DNA of 64,000 bases, taken from contig NZ_CP036175.1 of the NCBI RefSeq assembly GCF_003261575.2, forward strand, positions 2,604,001 through 2,668,000, written 5' to 3'. The notes under the pieces were generated by a model that was not told the DNA's origin, did not search any database, and saw only the letters and a list, made by a program, of their open reading frames with translations. A program made the position numbers and the translations under genes. The stretch comes from Klebsiella huaxiensis (GTDB lineage Bacteria; Pseudomonadota; Gammaproteobacteria; Enterobacterales; Enterobacteriaceae). Below, in pieces: positions 50,911 to 59,497 of the stretch. The stretch's first letter is position 1; each line of letters begins with the position of its first letter.

Positions 50911-52606
50911 TCCCGCCACGCAATATGCGCGGGATGTAGACTCCGGCAAAGAAATCGCCGGACCTGATATCAGAAACTCCTGTAAACGACATCTCAAAGA
51001 TTTGGAATCCTTCCATGCTCGCGGGTTGGTATGGGATGTTGCAGCGGCGCAGCGTGCTATCGACTTTTTTGCCAAAGTACTGAAGCTCAACGGCGGTGAG
51101 CATGAAGGTAAACCCTTCGACCTGCTGCCGTGGCAGTGCTTTATTGTGGGCTCGATATTCGGCTGGAAAAACTCAGACGACTATCGCCGGTACCGGATGG
51201 CTTACGTCGAGTCAGGTAAAGGCTCTGGCAAATCTCCACTTGCAGCGGGTATTGCTCTTTACTGTCTGGTCGCCGACAAAGAACCTCGCGCAGAAGTCTA
51301 CGCAGCGGCGACGAAAAAAGACCAGGCCATGATCCTTTTTCGTGATGCTGTCGCGATGGTGGATCAGTCCCCTGCGTTAGCACAGCGAATAAATAAATCA
51401 GGCGGCGCGGGGAAAGAGTGGAACCTTGCGTTTCTTCAGACCGGCTCATTTTTCCGGCCTATCAGTTCGGATGATGGGCAGTCAGGGCCACGCCCACACT
51501 GTGCGCTGATTGACGAAATTCACGAGCACAAAAGCAACCAGGTTGTGGAAATGATGCGCGCCGGGACGAAAGGTCGTCGCCAGGCGTTGATTTTCATGAT
51601 CACTAACAGCGGCCACGACAAAACCAGCGTCTGCTATGACTATCACGAGTATGGGCGGAAAGTTGCCGAAGGCTCGATTGAAGATGACAGTTTCTTTTCT
51701 TTCATTTGCTCCCTTGACGAAGGAGAAGACCCTTTCAAGGATGAGTCCTGCTGGAAAAAAGCAAACCCCTCACTTGGTCACACTTTTACCGATCGTTACC
51801 TGCGTGAGCAGGTTACGCAGGCTCGGGGGATGCCGTCGAAGGAAAGTATTGTTCGGCGGTTAAACTTCTGTCAGTGGGTGGATGCCGATAACCCCTGGAT
51901 GAGCAGCGATGTGTGGATGGGGTGTGAAGAGGACTTTGACCTGCAGGAGATACAGGGAGAAGAATGCTATGGCGGCCTGGACCTTTCAGGAACTCGTGAC
52001 CTTACGTCTCTGGCGCTCTTTTTCCCAAAAAAAAGAAAGCTGCTGGTGGAGTTCTGGACACCAAAAGATACTTTGCTGGATAGAGCGAAAACAGACCGCG
52101 TACCTTATGACGCTTGGGAACGGGGAGGCCATATTCATACTACGCCCGGAAAGGCGGTGAAATATGGCTTTGTTGCTGAACGCATTGCTGATCTTTCCAT
52201 GTTGTTCGATATAAAGGCGATCGCCTTCGACCAGTACCGCATCAAATATCTTGAACCGGAACTGGAGAGCGCTTCTGTGTCGGTACCGCTGATTCCTCAC
52301 GGACAGGGATATTATAAGGCGCAGGATTCTGGACTGTGGATGCCTCATTCCATCGAACTCTTTGAACAGATGCTGGATGATGGCGTAATCATTATTAAAA
52401 CAAACCCCTGCCTCCGATGGAACGCTGCTTCCGCCGTAACCGAAGCCGACCAAAAAGAAAACCGCATATTCGCCAAGAAAAAGAGTACTGGTCGAATAGA
52501 TGGTGTGGTTGCGTCAGCGATGGCAATTGGTGCTGCAGAAGGTTATGAGCCTGATGATGGAGATATTGAGGGCTTTTTTGACGATCCGATCATAGTGGGT
52601 ATCTGA
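50864..52606 (+). CDS. Terminase large subunit
   Basis: 580 aa. The ATPase domain has Walker A ESGKGSGKS (about residue 115) and Walker B CALIDEIHEH. The C-terminal nuclease domain begins near YGGLDLSGTRDLTSL (metal-binding Asp) and includes DGVVASAMAIG. It is the packaging motor of the phage, of HK97 type, and is complete. Confidence 0.93.
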   Translation: MVEKKKKTRSTSSSVDPATQYARDVDSGKEIAGPDIRNSCKRHLKDLESFHARGLVWDVAAAQRAIDFFAKVLKLNGGEHEGKPFDLLPWQCFIVGSIFGWKNSDDYRRYRMAYVESGKGSGKSPLAAGIALYCLVADKEPRAEVYAAATKKDQAMILFRDAVAMVDQSPALAQRINKSGGAGKEWNLAFLQTGSFFRPISSDDGQSGPRPHCALIDEIHEHKSNQVVEMMRAGTKGRRQALIFMITNSGHDKTSVCYDYHEYGRKVAEGSIEDDSFFSFICSLDEGEDPFKDESCWKKANPSLGHTFTDRYLREQVTQARGMPSKESIVRRLNFCQWVDADNPWMSSDVWMGCEEDFDLQEIQGEECYGGLDLSGTRDLTSLALFFPKKRKLLVEFWTPKDTLLDRAKTDRVPYDAWERGGHIHTTPGKAVKYGFVAERIADLSMLFDIKAIAFDQYRIKYLEPELESASVSVPLIPHGQGYYKAQDSGLWMPHSIELFEQMLDDGVIIIKTNPCLRWNAASAVTEADQKENRIFAKKKSTGRIDGVVASAMAIGAAEGYEPDDGDIEGFFDDPIIVGI

Positions 52607-53913
52607 TGGCTAAGAATAAACAGCAACCAGGGCGTGTTAAGAGCGCTCTTTTAAACTGGCTTGGTGTTCCCATAAGCCTGACGAACGGTGAATTCTGGCG
52701 GGAGTGGTTCGGAACCAGCAGTAGCGGAAAAGTGGTCACCGCTGACAAAGTTATCCGGCTTTCTGCCGTCTGGGCGTGTGTGAGGCTCCTAAGTGAGTCG
52801 GTCTCCACACTACCGCTAAAAATATACGAGAGGCAGGCAGATGGATCGCGAAAGCTGGCCCAGAACAATCCCGCCTACCAGATATTATGCAGGCGTCCTA
52901 ACCCGGAAATGACACCTTCCCGCTTCATGCTAATGATTGTGGCCAGTGTTTGTCTGCGAGGAAATGCGTTTGTCGAAAAGCTGTATATCGGTAGCAAGCT
53001 GGTATCGTTGGTCCCGTTACTTCCTCAGAATATGGTTGTAAAGCGACTCGATAGCGGAAAATTGCAGTACACCTATACGGATAACGGCGTTCAGCGGATC
53101 ATTCCTGTAGACAGGATGATGCACATTCGTGGGTTTGGTCTTGATGGTGTGTGCGGGATGATGCCGACGATGGCCGGGGTTGACGTTTTCGGCGCGGCTA
53201 TGGCGGTGGATGAAGCAGCGGCGAAAATATTCGAAAATGGTTTGCAAAGTACCGGGTTTCTGTCTTCAAAAACGGCGCTTAATAAGGAACAGCGAGAAAG
53301 ATTGCGTCAAAACCTTCAGTCTTTTATTGGTTCTAAAAACGCCGGGAAACTGATGGTTCTGGAAAATGAGCTGACATACCAGAATGTCACCATGAACCCG
53401 GAAGCCGCACAGCTTCTTGAAAGCCGTTCATTCAGCATTGAGGAAATTTGTCGCTGGTTTCGTGTGCCGCCATTTATGGTCGGCCATACGACAAAGCAAT
53501 CAAGCTGGGCGTCGAGTCTTGAGGGGATGAACATGCTGTTTCTGACCCACACTCTGCGCCCCCTGCTGGTGAATATTGAGCAGGAAATCTCGCGTTGCCT
53601 TCTGAACAGTGATGAGGATTTGTTTGCTGAGTTCTCTGTTGAGGGGCTTCTGCGAGCCGATAGTGCAGGACGTGCCGCGTACTATACCAGCGCCCTGCAG
53701 AATGGCTGGATGTCGCGCAACGATGTGCGAAGGCTGGAAAATATGCCACCAATTGAAGGCGGTGATATTTATACAGTTCAGCTGAACCTGACTCAGTTGA
53801 AGAATCTCGAAAACAGCAACCCGGCGGTTCAGGCGCTGGCTGTAAGAGAACTTCATAACCACGTATTCCCTGATATTCCTTTCGAGCAATCGCCACTTAA
53901 ACAGGCTGCTTAG
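52606..53913 (+). CDS. Portal protein, HK97 family
   Basis: 435 aa. Characteristic segments are RLSAVWACVRLLSESVSTLPLK near residue 49, NPEMTPSRF, HIRGFGLDG, and FRVPPFMVG with SWASSLEGMN in the stem and wing region. Its ATG abuts the terL stop. It forms the dodecameric vertex for packaging and tail joining. Confidence 0.93.
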   Translation: MAKNKQQPGRVKSALLNWLGVPISLTNGEFWREWFGTSSSGKVVTADKVIRLSAVWACVRLLSESVSTLPLKIYERQADGSRKLAQNNPAYQILCRRPNPEMTPSRFMLMIVASVCLRGNAFVEKLYIGSKLVSLVPLLPQNMVVKRLDSGKLQYTYTDNGVQRIIPVDRMMHIRGFGLDGVCGMMPTMAGVDVFGAAMAVDEAAAKIFENGLQSTGFLSSKTALNKEQRERLRQNLQSFIGSKNAGKLMVLENELTYQNVTMNPEAAQLLESRSFSIEEICRWFRVPPFMVGHTTKQSSWASSLEGMNMLFLTHTLRPLLVNIEQEISRCLLNSDEDLFAEFSVEGLLRADSAGRAAYYTSALQNGWMSRNDVRRLENMPPIEGGDIYTVQLNLTQLKNLENSNPAVQALAVRELHNHVFPDIPFEQSPLKQAA

Positions 53914-53925
53914 GAGCCAATCCCC

Positions 53926-54774
53926 ATGACAATTAGACAACTTCCGGTTGCTCCGGCGGGGCGCCCGTGCGCGGGTGTTACCAGTGAGCCCCAGCCATCA
54001 GCGCTTGAGCGCTGGAATGGTGGGATCAGGGCTGCATCCGATAATGACAACTCGATTTCTATTTTTGATGTTGTTGGACGTGATTACTGGGATGAGGGTG
54101 CCACGGCAAAACGCATATCAGGTGCTCTACGTTCGATGAACGGTGCAGATGTGACGGTAAACATCAACTCTCCTGGCGGCGATATGTTTGAAGGACTGGC
54201 AATTTACAACCTTCTCCGCGAGTACCAGGGGAAAGTCACTGTAAAAGTGCTGGGTATCGCTGCCAGCGCCGCTTCAATTATCGCTATGGCCGGGGACGAT
54301 ATACAAATCGGACGCGGTGCCTTTCTGATGATCCATAACTGCTGGGTAGTAGCGATGGGCAACCGCCATGATTTTGCTGAGCTTTCGAATTCTCTTGAGC
54401 CATTTGATACCGCTATGGCCGATATCTATTCAGCGCGTTCAGGGCTTGATATCGCGACCGTACAGCAGCTTATGGATGCTGAAAGTTATATCGGAGGCAG
54501 TGATGCCGTAGAAAAAGGGCTGGCCGACAGTCTGCTTTCTGCTGATGCCGTAAGCGACGGTGATGACTCCCCGTCTGCAGCGCTGCGAAAACTTGATGCA
54601 CTACTGGCGAAAACAAATACCCCTCGGTCTGAGCGCCGGAAATTAATCAAAGCGTTAACAGGTAACACGCCGGGCGCTGTTACCGATTCCCATGGTAAGC
54701 CTGGCGCTGCCGAAGAAATCAAACCTGAAACCCTCAATTCACTTGAAAGCGCCCTTGCGGCGTTAGTCAAATAA
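53926..54774 (+). CDS. ClpP-type prohead maturation protease
   Basis: 282 aa. A ClpP-like fold with INSPGGDMFEGLAIYNLL, the nucleophile Ser in AASAASIIAMAGD, and the catalytic His in FLMIHN. The C-terminal ~80 residues are a charged extension. It processes the capsid N-terminal scaffold during prohead maturation and lies directly before the capsid gene. Confidence 0.92.
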   Translation: MTIRQLPVAPAGRPCAGVTSEPQPSALERWNGGIRAASDNDNSISIFDVVGRDYWDEGATAKRISGALRSMNGADVTVNINSPGGDMFEGLAIYNLLREYQGKVTVKVLGIAASAASIIAMAGDDIQIGRGAFLMIHNCWVVAMGNRHDFAELSNSLEPFDTAMADIYSARSGLDIATVQQLMDAESYIGGSDAVEKGLADSLLSADAVSDGDDSPSAALRKLDALLAKTNTPRSERRKLIKALTGNTPGAVTDSHGKPGAAEEIKPETLNSLESALAALVK

Positions 54775-54783
54775 GGACCCTTT

Positions 54784-56001
54784 ATGTCTGAAGTAAACGA
54801 GATTCTGAAAAAAGTCACCGCCTCCATTGAAGAAGCAACAGGCAAATTCAACGCCAAAGCGGAAGAGGCTCTGACTGAGGCGAAGAAGAACGGTAAATTG
54901 TCAGCGGAAACTAAAGAAACCGTAGACAAAATGGCGACCGAGTTTAATGCACTCAAAGAAGCCGAAAAAACCCTGAAGGCTGCGCTGGGCGAACTGGAGC
55001 AGCATGTTGCGCAGATGCCACTGGCAAACGCAAAAATGGTTGTTGAGACTGTCGGCCAGCAGGTTATTTCTGCAGAAGCCATTAAAGTTCTTTCGTCCAG
55101 CATCGAAGGGAACAAGCGTATTTCTGTTCCTGTAAAAGCTGCGTTGATCTCCAGTGACGTTCCTGAAGGTATTGTTGAGCCACAAAGACTGCCAGGTATT
55201 GATGTAGCGCCAAAGCAGCGGTTATTTATTCGAGAGTTAATCGCGCCTGGGCGAACTGGATCACCGGCTATTTTCTGGGTGCAGCAGACCGGCTTTACCA
55301 ATGCTGCAAAAGTGGTTCCGGAGAATACGGCCAAGCCGTACAGCAATATTGAGTTCACGCCGAAAATTACTCCTGTGACAACCATCGCGCACATGTTCAA
55401 GGCATCCAAGCAGATTCTGGACGACTTCGCTCAGTTGCAGTCCATGATTGATGCTGAAATGCGTTACGGCCTCAAGTATGTCGAAGAGCAGGATATTTTG
55501 TTCGGTGATGGCACTGGCGCACACCTTCATGGCATCGTGCCGCAGGCAACGGCTTATAGCGCAGCATTTGCCGTTGAACAGCAGAACGGTATTGACGATC
55601 TGCGCCTGGCAATGCTTCAGGCTCAACTTGCCCGCTTCCCTGCATCCGGACATGTTCTGCACTTCATGGACTGGGCGAAAATCGAACTGACGAAAGACAC
55701 CCTGGGGCGCTATATCCTGGCGAACCCGGCGGCATTGACGGGCCCGACGCTGTGGGGGCTTCCGGTTGTTGCCACCGAAGCAGCTGCTTTCCAGGGGAAA
55801 TTCCTGACAGGTGCATTTAATGCTGCGGCACAGCTTTTCGACCGCGAAGACGCAAACGTTGTGATCTCGACGGAGAACGGCGACGACTTCGAGAAAAACA
55901 TGATCTCTATTCGCTGTGAAGAGCGTCTGGCGTTAGCAGTAAAACGCCCTGAAGCATTTATTTACGGCTCCTTTACTGTACCGGCTTCCGGCGGTCAGTA
56001 A
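54784..56001 (+). CDS. Major capsid protein, HK97 fold
   Basis: 405 aa. Residues 1-105 are a charged coiled-coil delta/scaffold domain (EEATGKFNAKAEEALTEAKK). After it comes the mature domain with the E-loop and P-domain (VEEQDILFGDGTGAHLHGI, then LPVVATEAAAF). The protease upstream should cut between the two. Confidence 0.93.
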   Translation: MSEVNEILKKVTASIEEATGKFNAKAEEALTEAKKNGKLSAETKETVDKMATEFNALKEAEKTLKAALGELEQHVAQMPLANAKMVVETVGQQVISAEAIKVLSSSIEGNKRISVPVKAALISSDVPEGIVEPQRLPGIDVAPKQRLFIRELIAPGRTGSPAIFWVQQTGFTNAAKVVPENTAKPYSNIEFTPKITPVTTIAHMFKASKQILDDFAQLQSMIDAEMRYGLKYVEEQDILFGDGTGAHLHGIVPQATAYSAAFAVEQQNGIDDLRLAMLQAQLARFPASGHVLHFMDWAKIELTKDTLGRYILANPAALTGPTLWGLPVVATEAAAFQGKFLTGAFNAAAQLFDREDANVVISTENGDDFEKNMISIRCEERLALAVKRPEAFIYGSFTVPASGGQ

Positions 56002-56043
56002 TTTCTCTGGCGGCCTCCGGGCCGCAATTTTCGGGGTAATACG

Positions 56044-56340
56044 ATGAAACTTATCGCGGTGAAACCGATTTATTTTGGTGGGGTAGTGGTGACGGAAGGC
56101 GAGTCACTGGAGACGTTGGAACAGCATGGCCGTGAGCTGGTTCTAAAAGGTTATGCACGGCTGGTGGATGTTGATAATCCTGCGCAGCCGGAACAGCCGG
56201 AACAGCCGGAACAGCCGGAACAGCCGGAACAGCCGGAACAGCCGGAACAGCCGGAACAGCCGGAACAGCCGGAACAGCCGGAACAGCCGGAACAGCCGGA
56301 ACAGCCGGAAACCGTGCCAGAGAAGAAGGCTAAAAAATAA
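56044..56340 (+). CDS. Head-region protein with a Pro-Glu-Gln repeat tail
   Basis: 98 aa. Residues 1-44 form a small conserved-looking phage domain (MKLIAVKPIYFGGVVVTEGE). Then come 13 consecutive PEQ triplets and a basic end (KKAKK). The repeat is encoded by an exact 9-bp tandem array, so its length can change without a frameshift. The tail would be extended and surface-exposed. It lies between the capsid and head-tail connector genes. Function unknown. Confidence 0.8.
   Translation: MKLIAVKPIYFGGVVVTEGESLETLEQHGRELVLKGYARLVDVDNPAQPEQPEQPEQPEQPEQPEQPEQPEQPEQPEQPEQPEQPEQPETVPEKKAKK
56188..56310 (+). repeat. 9-bp tandem repeat (ccggaacag), 13 full copies
   Basis: Thirteen perfect copies run from 56188 to 56304, followed by a partial ccggaa. 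The unit length is a multiple of three and encodes Pro-Glu-Gln. Confidence 0.98.
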
Positions 56341-56666
56341 TGTTAGAACTTGAAGTGGTTAAAGAGCACTGTCGCATTGAGCCTGATTTTACCGATGATG
56401 ACTCAATATTGACCCTCTACATCGGAGCTGCTTCTCGTTACGTCGAAACATGGACTCGTCGCAAAATGTATGAGTCCGAAACCAGCGAGGGATATACCGA
56501 CGATCCAGATTCAATTCTCCCTGGCGATGATGTGAAAGCAGCGATGCTTCTGCTTATCGGTCACTGGTACGAACATCGGGAAACCGTTGTTGTAGGCCAA
56601 ACGGCGATAGAGGCCCCATTTGCTGTTGAGGCGCTTTTACAACCATACCGAATCTATGGACTGTAG
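56340..56666 (+). CDS. Head-tail connector, gp6-like
   Basis: 108 aa. LEVVKEHCRIEPDFTDDDSIL and LYIGAASRYVETWT match the DNA-packaging/connector (HK97 gp6) family, with an AAMLLLIGHWYEHRE helix. It forms the first connector ring beneath the portal. The ATG overlaps the preceding stop (TAATG). Confidence 0.9.
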   Translation: MLELEVVKEHCRIEPDFTDDDSILTLYIGAASRYVETWTRRKMYESETSEGYTDDPDSILPGDDVKAAMLLLIGHWYEHRETVVVGQTAIEAPFAVEALLQPYRIYGL

Positions 56667-56675
56667 GGAGAAGAA

Positions 56676-56831
56676 ATGGCCTGTGAAGGGTGCCGCCGTC
56701 GGCGTGAATGGTTAAAAAAGTGGACGAAAATAGCCTATGAACGAGCAACAGGTAAACGCGCTGATAGCAGCGCTGAGCGAACAAACCGCAGCACAGAGAG
56801 ATCAGACGGAAGCGATAAACCGCCTGGCTGA
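56676..56831 (+). CDS. 51-aa basic phage protein with an N-terminal Cys pair
   Basis: An ATG at 56676 with GGGAG six bases upstream reads 51 codons (MACEGCRRRREWLKKWTK...). It has a C-x2-C pair then a strongly basic helix. Similar short genes occur at this place in many siphophages. Its 3' half overlaps the next gene in another frame. Confidence 0.65.
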   Translation: MACEGCRRRREWLKKWTKIAYERATGKRADSSAERTNRSTERSDGSDKPPG

Positions 56832-56934
56832 ATCTAACTCAGCCCTTTGTGATGTGATTATCCAGTCACTGGCTGGTGAACTGGATGAAGCTCCAGAGCA
56901 TCAAACGTATTTGAGCGGTAAACCCAGGGGGTAA
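56737..56934 (+). CDS. 65-aa helical phage protein overlapping the previous gene
   Basis: 65 aa (MNEQQVNALIAALSEQTAAQ...), a helical Gln/Ala-rich segment ending YLSGKPRG. It overlaps the previous gene by 95 bp in another frame. Both read like real small head genes; I recall relatives of this one in similar head modules. Confidence 0.7.
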   Translation: MNEQQVNALIAALSEQTAAQRDQTEAINRLAESNSALCDVIIQSLAGELDEAPEHQTYLSGKPRG

Positions 56935-56935
56935 C

Positions 56936-57268
56936 ATGCAGGCCGGGAAATTGCGTCACAGGGTTACCCTGCAGGAGCCGGTAAAAGAGCAGAACCCGAC
57001 AACGGGAGCCGTAATTAATACCTGGCGAGATGTCGCAAACATCTGGGCCGAAGTATCCCCCTTGTCAGCGCGGGAGTTTATAGCGGCTCAGGCGTCACAG
57101 GGTGAAGTCACCACACGAATAACGATTCGTTACCGGGCGGGCGTCACCAGAAAGCACAGGATTGTGTATCGCGATGGTATTTACAACATTGAAGGCGTTT
57201 TACCAGACCCGCGCAGCGGCAGGGAATATCTGACGCTGCCCTGCTCAGAAGGGGTGAACGATGGCTGA
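56936..57268 (+). CDS. Head-tail adaptor (head closure) protein
   Basis: 110 aa. LRHRVTLQEPVKEQNPTTGAVI and the later RYRAGVTRKHRIVYRDGIYNIEGVLPDP-like stretch are typical of the phage head-tail joining family. It overlaps the next gene by 8 bp. Confidence 0.9.
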   Translation: MQAGKLRHRVTLQEPVKEQNPTTGAVINTWRDVANIWAEVSPLSAREFIAAQASQGEVTTRITIRYRAGVTRKHRIVYRDGIYNIEGVLPDPRSGREYLTLPCSEGVNDG

Positions 57269-57800
57269 TGGTGTAGAGGTTAACCTTACCGGGCTTGAGT
57301 CGGTGTTGGGCAAGATGGATGCCGTCTCACAGGTGACCCGCAATAAAACCGGGCGTGCAGCGCTACGTAAAGCAGCAAACGTCATCCGGGACAGGGCTCG
57401 AAATAACGCCGCTCGTGTCGATAACTTTCTTACTAAAGAAGCCATCTATAAAAATATTGTCGTGAGCTTCAGCAGCAAAGCCTTTCGCAGAACGGGCGAT
57501 CCTACCTTTCGTGTCGGGGTAATGGGCGGTGCGAGGCAATATGCCAATACAAAGGCCAACGTCCGCAAAGGCAGGGCGGGTAAAAGTTATAATACAGCCG
57601 GAGATAAAGGTAATCCCGGTGGTGATACCTGGTACTGGCGATTTCTGGAATTCGGGACCGAGCATATGGCCGCGAGACCAATACTACGCCCGGCAATGAA
57701 TGGTGTTGATACTGACGTAATTAATATTTTCGCTTTGGAACTGGAAAAGGCTATCGATCGTGCCGTCCGTAGCGCAGCCAAAAAAGGAACGTCCGTATGA
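57261..57800 (+). CDS. HK97 gp10-like tail-joining protein
   Basis: 179 aa. It matches the gp10 family: GLESVLGKMDAV, then LRKAANVIRDRARNNA, the basic central loop, WYWRFLEFGTEHMAARPILRP-like sequence near 130-150, and ALEKAIDRAV at the end. It connects head and tail tube. Confidence 0.9.
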   Translation: MADGVEVNLTGLESVLGKMDAVSQVTRNKTGRAALRKAANVIRDRARNNAARVDNFLTKEAIYKNIVVSFSSKAFRRTGDPTFRVGVMGGARQYANTKANVRKGRAGKSYNTAGDKGNPGGDTWYWRFLEFGTEHMAARPILRPAMNGVDTDVINIFALELEKAIDRAVRSAAKKGTSV

Positions 57801-58162
57801 TTGCGCCAATATTCTCTGTATGCTCGGCAAGCCAGGCTGTAAAGGATTTATTGGGTATCAACCCCGTCAGGTTCTACCCCTTCGGGATTCAGGATGACAA
57901 TATCGTTTACCCCTATGCCGTGTGGCAAAACATTGATGGCTACCCTGAAAATTACTTGAACCAGCGGCCTGATGCTGACCGTTACTCTCTTCAGATTGAT
58001 ATATATGGCAATACTGAAGTTGACGTGATGGCTGTGGCCAGAGCACTGCGTGATGCTATCGAGGGAAAAGCCTATATCACCCGCTGGGGAGAACAAAGCC
58101 GTAATGATTCCACGTTGAAATACCACTATTCCTTTGATGTTGACATGATCGCATTAAGGTAA
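57797..58162 (+). CDS. Tail completion protein, DUF3168 family
   Basis: 121 aa. VRFYPFGIQDDNIVYPYAVW near residue 23 and VDVMAVARALRDAIEG are typical of DUF3168 (gpU-like tail terminator). It overlaps the gp10-like gene by 4 bp. Confidence 0.88.
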   Translation: MIAPIFSVCSASQAVKDLLGINPVRFYPFGIQDDNIVYPYAVWQNIDGYPENYLNQRPDADRYSLQIDIYGNTEVDVMAVARALRDAIEGKAYITRWGEQSRNDSTLKYHYSFDVDMIALR

Positions 58163-58220
58163 CTAACAACCCCAAACTGGCCCGCTCTGAGCGGGTTTTT
58201 CTATTTATGGAGACTAAAAA

Positions 58221-58712
58221 ATGTCTGTATTAACGCAAGGCACGCAACTCTTTGTGCTGAAATCTGGCGTGGTCAGCGAGGTTGAATGTATCACCAGCTT
58301 CAACCCTGGCGGCAACCCCGCCGACCAGATTGAGAGTACCTGCCTGAGTGAGCGAGATTCCCGTACTTATCTGAAAGGGCTTAAAACACCGGCATCGGCG
58401 ACAGTCGGTTTGAATGCTGACCCGAAGAACGCCAGTCATATTATGCTGCATGGCCTTTCTGAGAGTAGCGATCAGGCAGAGTTAACCTTTGCGCTCGGCT
58501 GGTCAGATGGTACCAGCATCCCGACCGTTGCGGCTTCCGGCGATGAAGATGCTGTTGATGGTCTGGTGCTTCCGTCTGATCGCACCTGGTTCATCTTTCA
58601 GGGCTACGTTTCCGATTTCCCGTTCGATTTTCAGGCAAATGCCGTGGTTACCACCTCCGCAACTATCCAGCGATCCGGATCGGCGGTCTGGGTACCTAAA
58701 GCAGCAGCGTAA
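58221..58712 (+). CDS. Major tail tube protein
   Basis: 163 aa. The N-terminal QGTQLFVLKSG and the polypeptide's Gly/Ser/Thr-rich beta composition (TCLSERDSRTYLKGLKTPAS) match phage tail-tube subunits. A stem-loop at 58718 follows, as expected for a highly expressed structural gene. Confidence 0.85.
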   Translation: MSVLTQGTQLFVLKSGVVSEVECITSFNPGGNPADQIESTCLSERDSRTYLKGLKTPASATVGLNADPKNASHIMLHGLSESSDQAELTFALGWSDGTSIPTVAASGDEDAVDGLVLPSDRTWFIFQGYVSDFPFDFQANAVVTTSATIQRSGSAVWVPKAAA

Positions 58713-58718
58713 TGATTT

Positions 58719-58739
58719 GCCCGGTCTGCCGGGCTTTTT
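58719..58739 (+). terminator. Terminator after the tail tube gene
   Basis: GCCCGG-TCTG-CCGGGC followed by five T. Confidence 0.85.
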
Positions 58740-58797
58740 ACCAGCATTTCACCGCGCACTCACCGCGCAATCCAGTCCTGAGACCATTCACAAAAGC

Positions 58798-58869
58798 GAC
58801 CTCTGAGAACGCCATCGCAGCATGGTGCGCTCGGGCATGGCCGTTCTGGTGAGCAGAGGTCTCTTTTTT
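58798..58869 (+). promoter_or_regulatory. Long stem-loop leader before rha
   Basis: GACCTCTG (58798-58805) pairs with CAGAGGTC (58854-58861), and GAACGCCAT pairs with ATGGCCGTTC inside it. Six T follow (58864-58869). This is a two-tier hairpin with a U-tract ending immediately before the rha ribosome site, so it could be a terminator, an attenuator, or both. Confidence 0.6.
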
Positions 58870-58883
58870 GAAAGGTAATCGCC

Positions 58884-59438
58884 ATGCAATATCCAACTTT
58901 AATTAACGGCTTAGATTTTCGTGATCTGATTTTTGTGGCTGATAACAATCCAGTCACCGACTCATTTATGGTAGCAAAAGCATTTGGGAAACTACCTAAA
59001 AACGTAATTCGCGACATTGAGCGGACTATAGAGGCTTGCCCTCCTGAGTTCGATACAAAACTCAATTTTGAGCTTTGCTATAAAAACAATGAGTTGCAGA
59101 ACGGAAAGCCGCAGAAATTTTATCGACTCCGTAAAGATGGCTTGATGCTTCTGGTTATGTCCTATACCAAAAAAGAGGCGATGCGAATCAAGATCGCCTA
59201 CATCAACGCCTTCAACTGGATGTACGCAATGCTTCAGGTTGGCCGCCGTCAATTTGAAGAAGAGCGCAACGCCGTGATGCTTGAGTTCATGAAAGAGAAG
59301 GACGTTGCCAGTATGTCTGGTCGTCTGCTGCGGCGTTGGGGAAAAGAGAAAAAGCCACAGTTGCTTTCTCTCATTGAGAAATTGGATAAGCAGGGTCAGA
59401 TCTGTTTACCGGGATTCTGTAACGCTCTCCCAGAATAA
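58884..59438 (+). CDS. rha: Rha-family phage regulatory protein
   Basis: 184 aa. The Rha domain is recognisable: NPVTDSFMVAKAFGK, NVIRDIE, and FYRLRKDGLMLLVMSYTKKEAMRIKIAYINAFN. Rha proteins affect lysis-lysogeny decisions in some phages. It lies as an extra gene between the tail tube and tail chaperone genes and is bracketed by terminator-like hairpins, the layout of a transferred cargo gene. Confidence 0.88.
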   Translation: MQYPTLINGLDFRDLIFVADNNPVTDSFMVAKAFGKLPKNVIRDIERTIEACPPEFDTKLNFELCYKNNELQNGKPQKFYRLRKDGLMLLVMSYTKKEAMRIKIAYINAFNWMYAMLQVGRRQFEEERNAVMLEFMKEKDVASMSGRLLRRWGKEKKPQLLSLIEKLDKQGQICLPGFCNALPE

Positions 59439-59459
59439 TCGCGCGAATACAGTATTCAG

Positions 59460-59480
59460 CCCGCTTAACTGCGGGTTTTT
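59460..59480 (+). terminator. Terminator after rha
   Basis: CCCGC-TTAACT-GCGGG followed by five T. Confidence 0.8.
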
Positions 59481-59497
59481 CATTAACAGGAGACAAC

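Noticed and set aside
54486..55409. 307-codon leftward frame across the protease and capsid genes
   Set aside because: Antisense shadow across two well-supported structural genes.
56153..56353. Arg-Asn-Ser repeat frame over the tandem array
   Set aside because: It is only the second frame of the 9-bp repeat; the PEQ frame has the upstream domain and the ribosome site.
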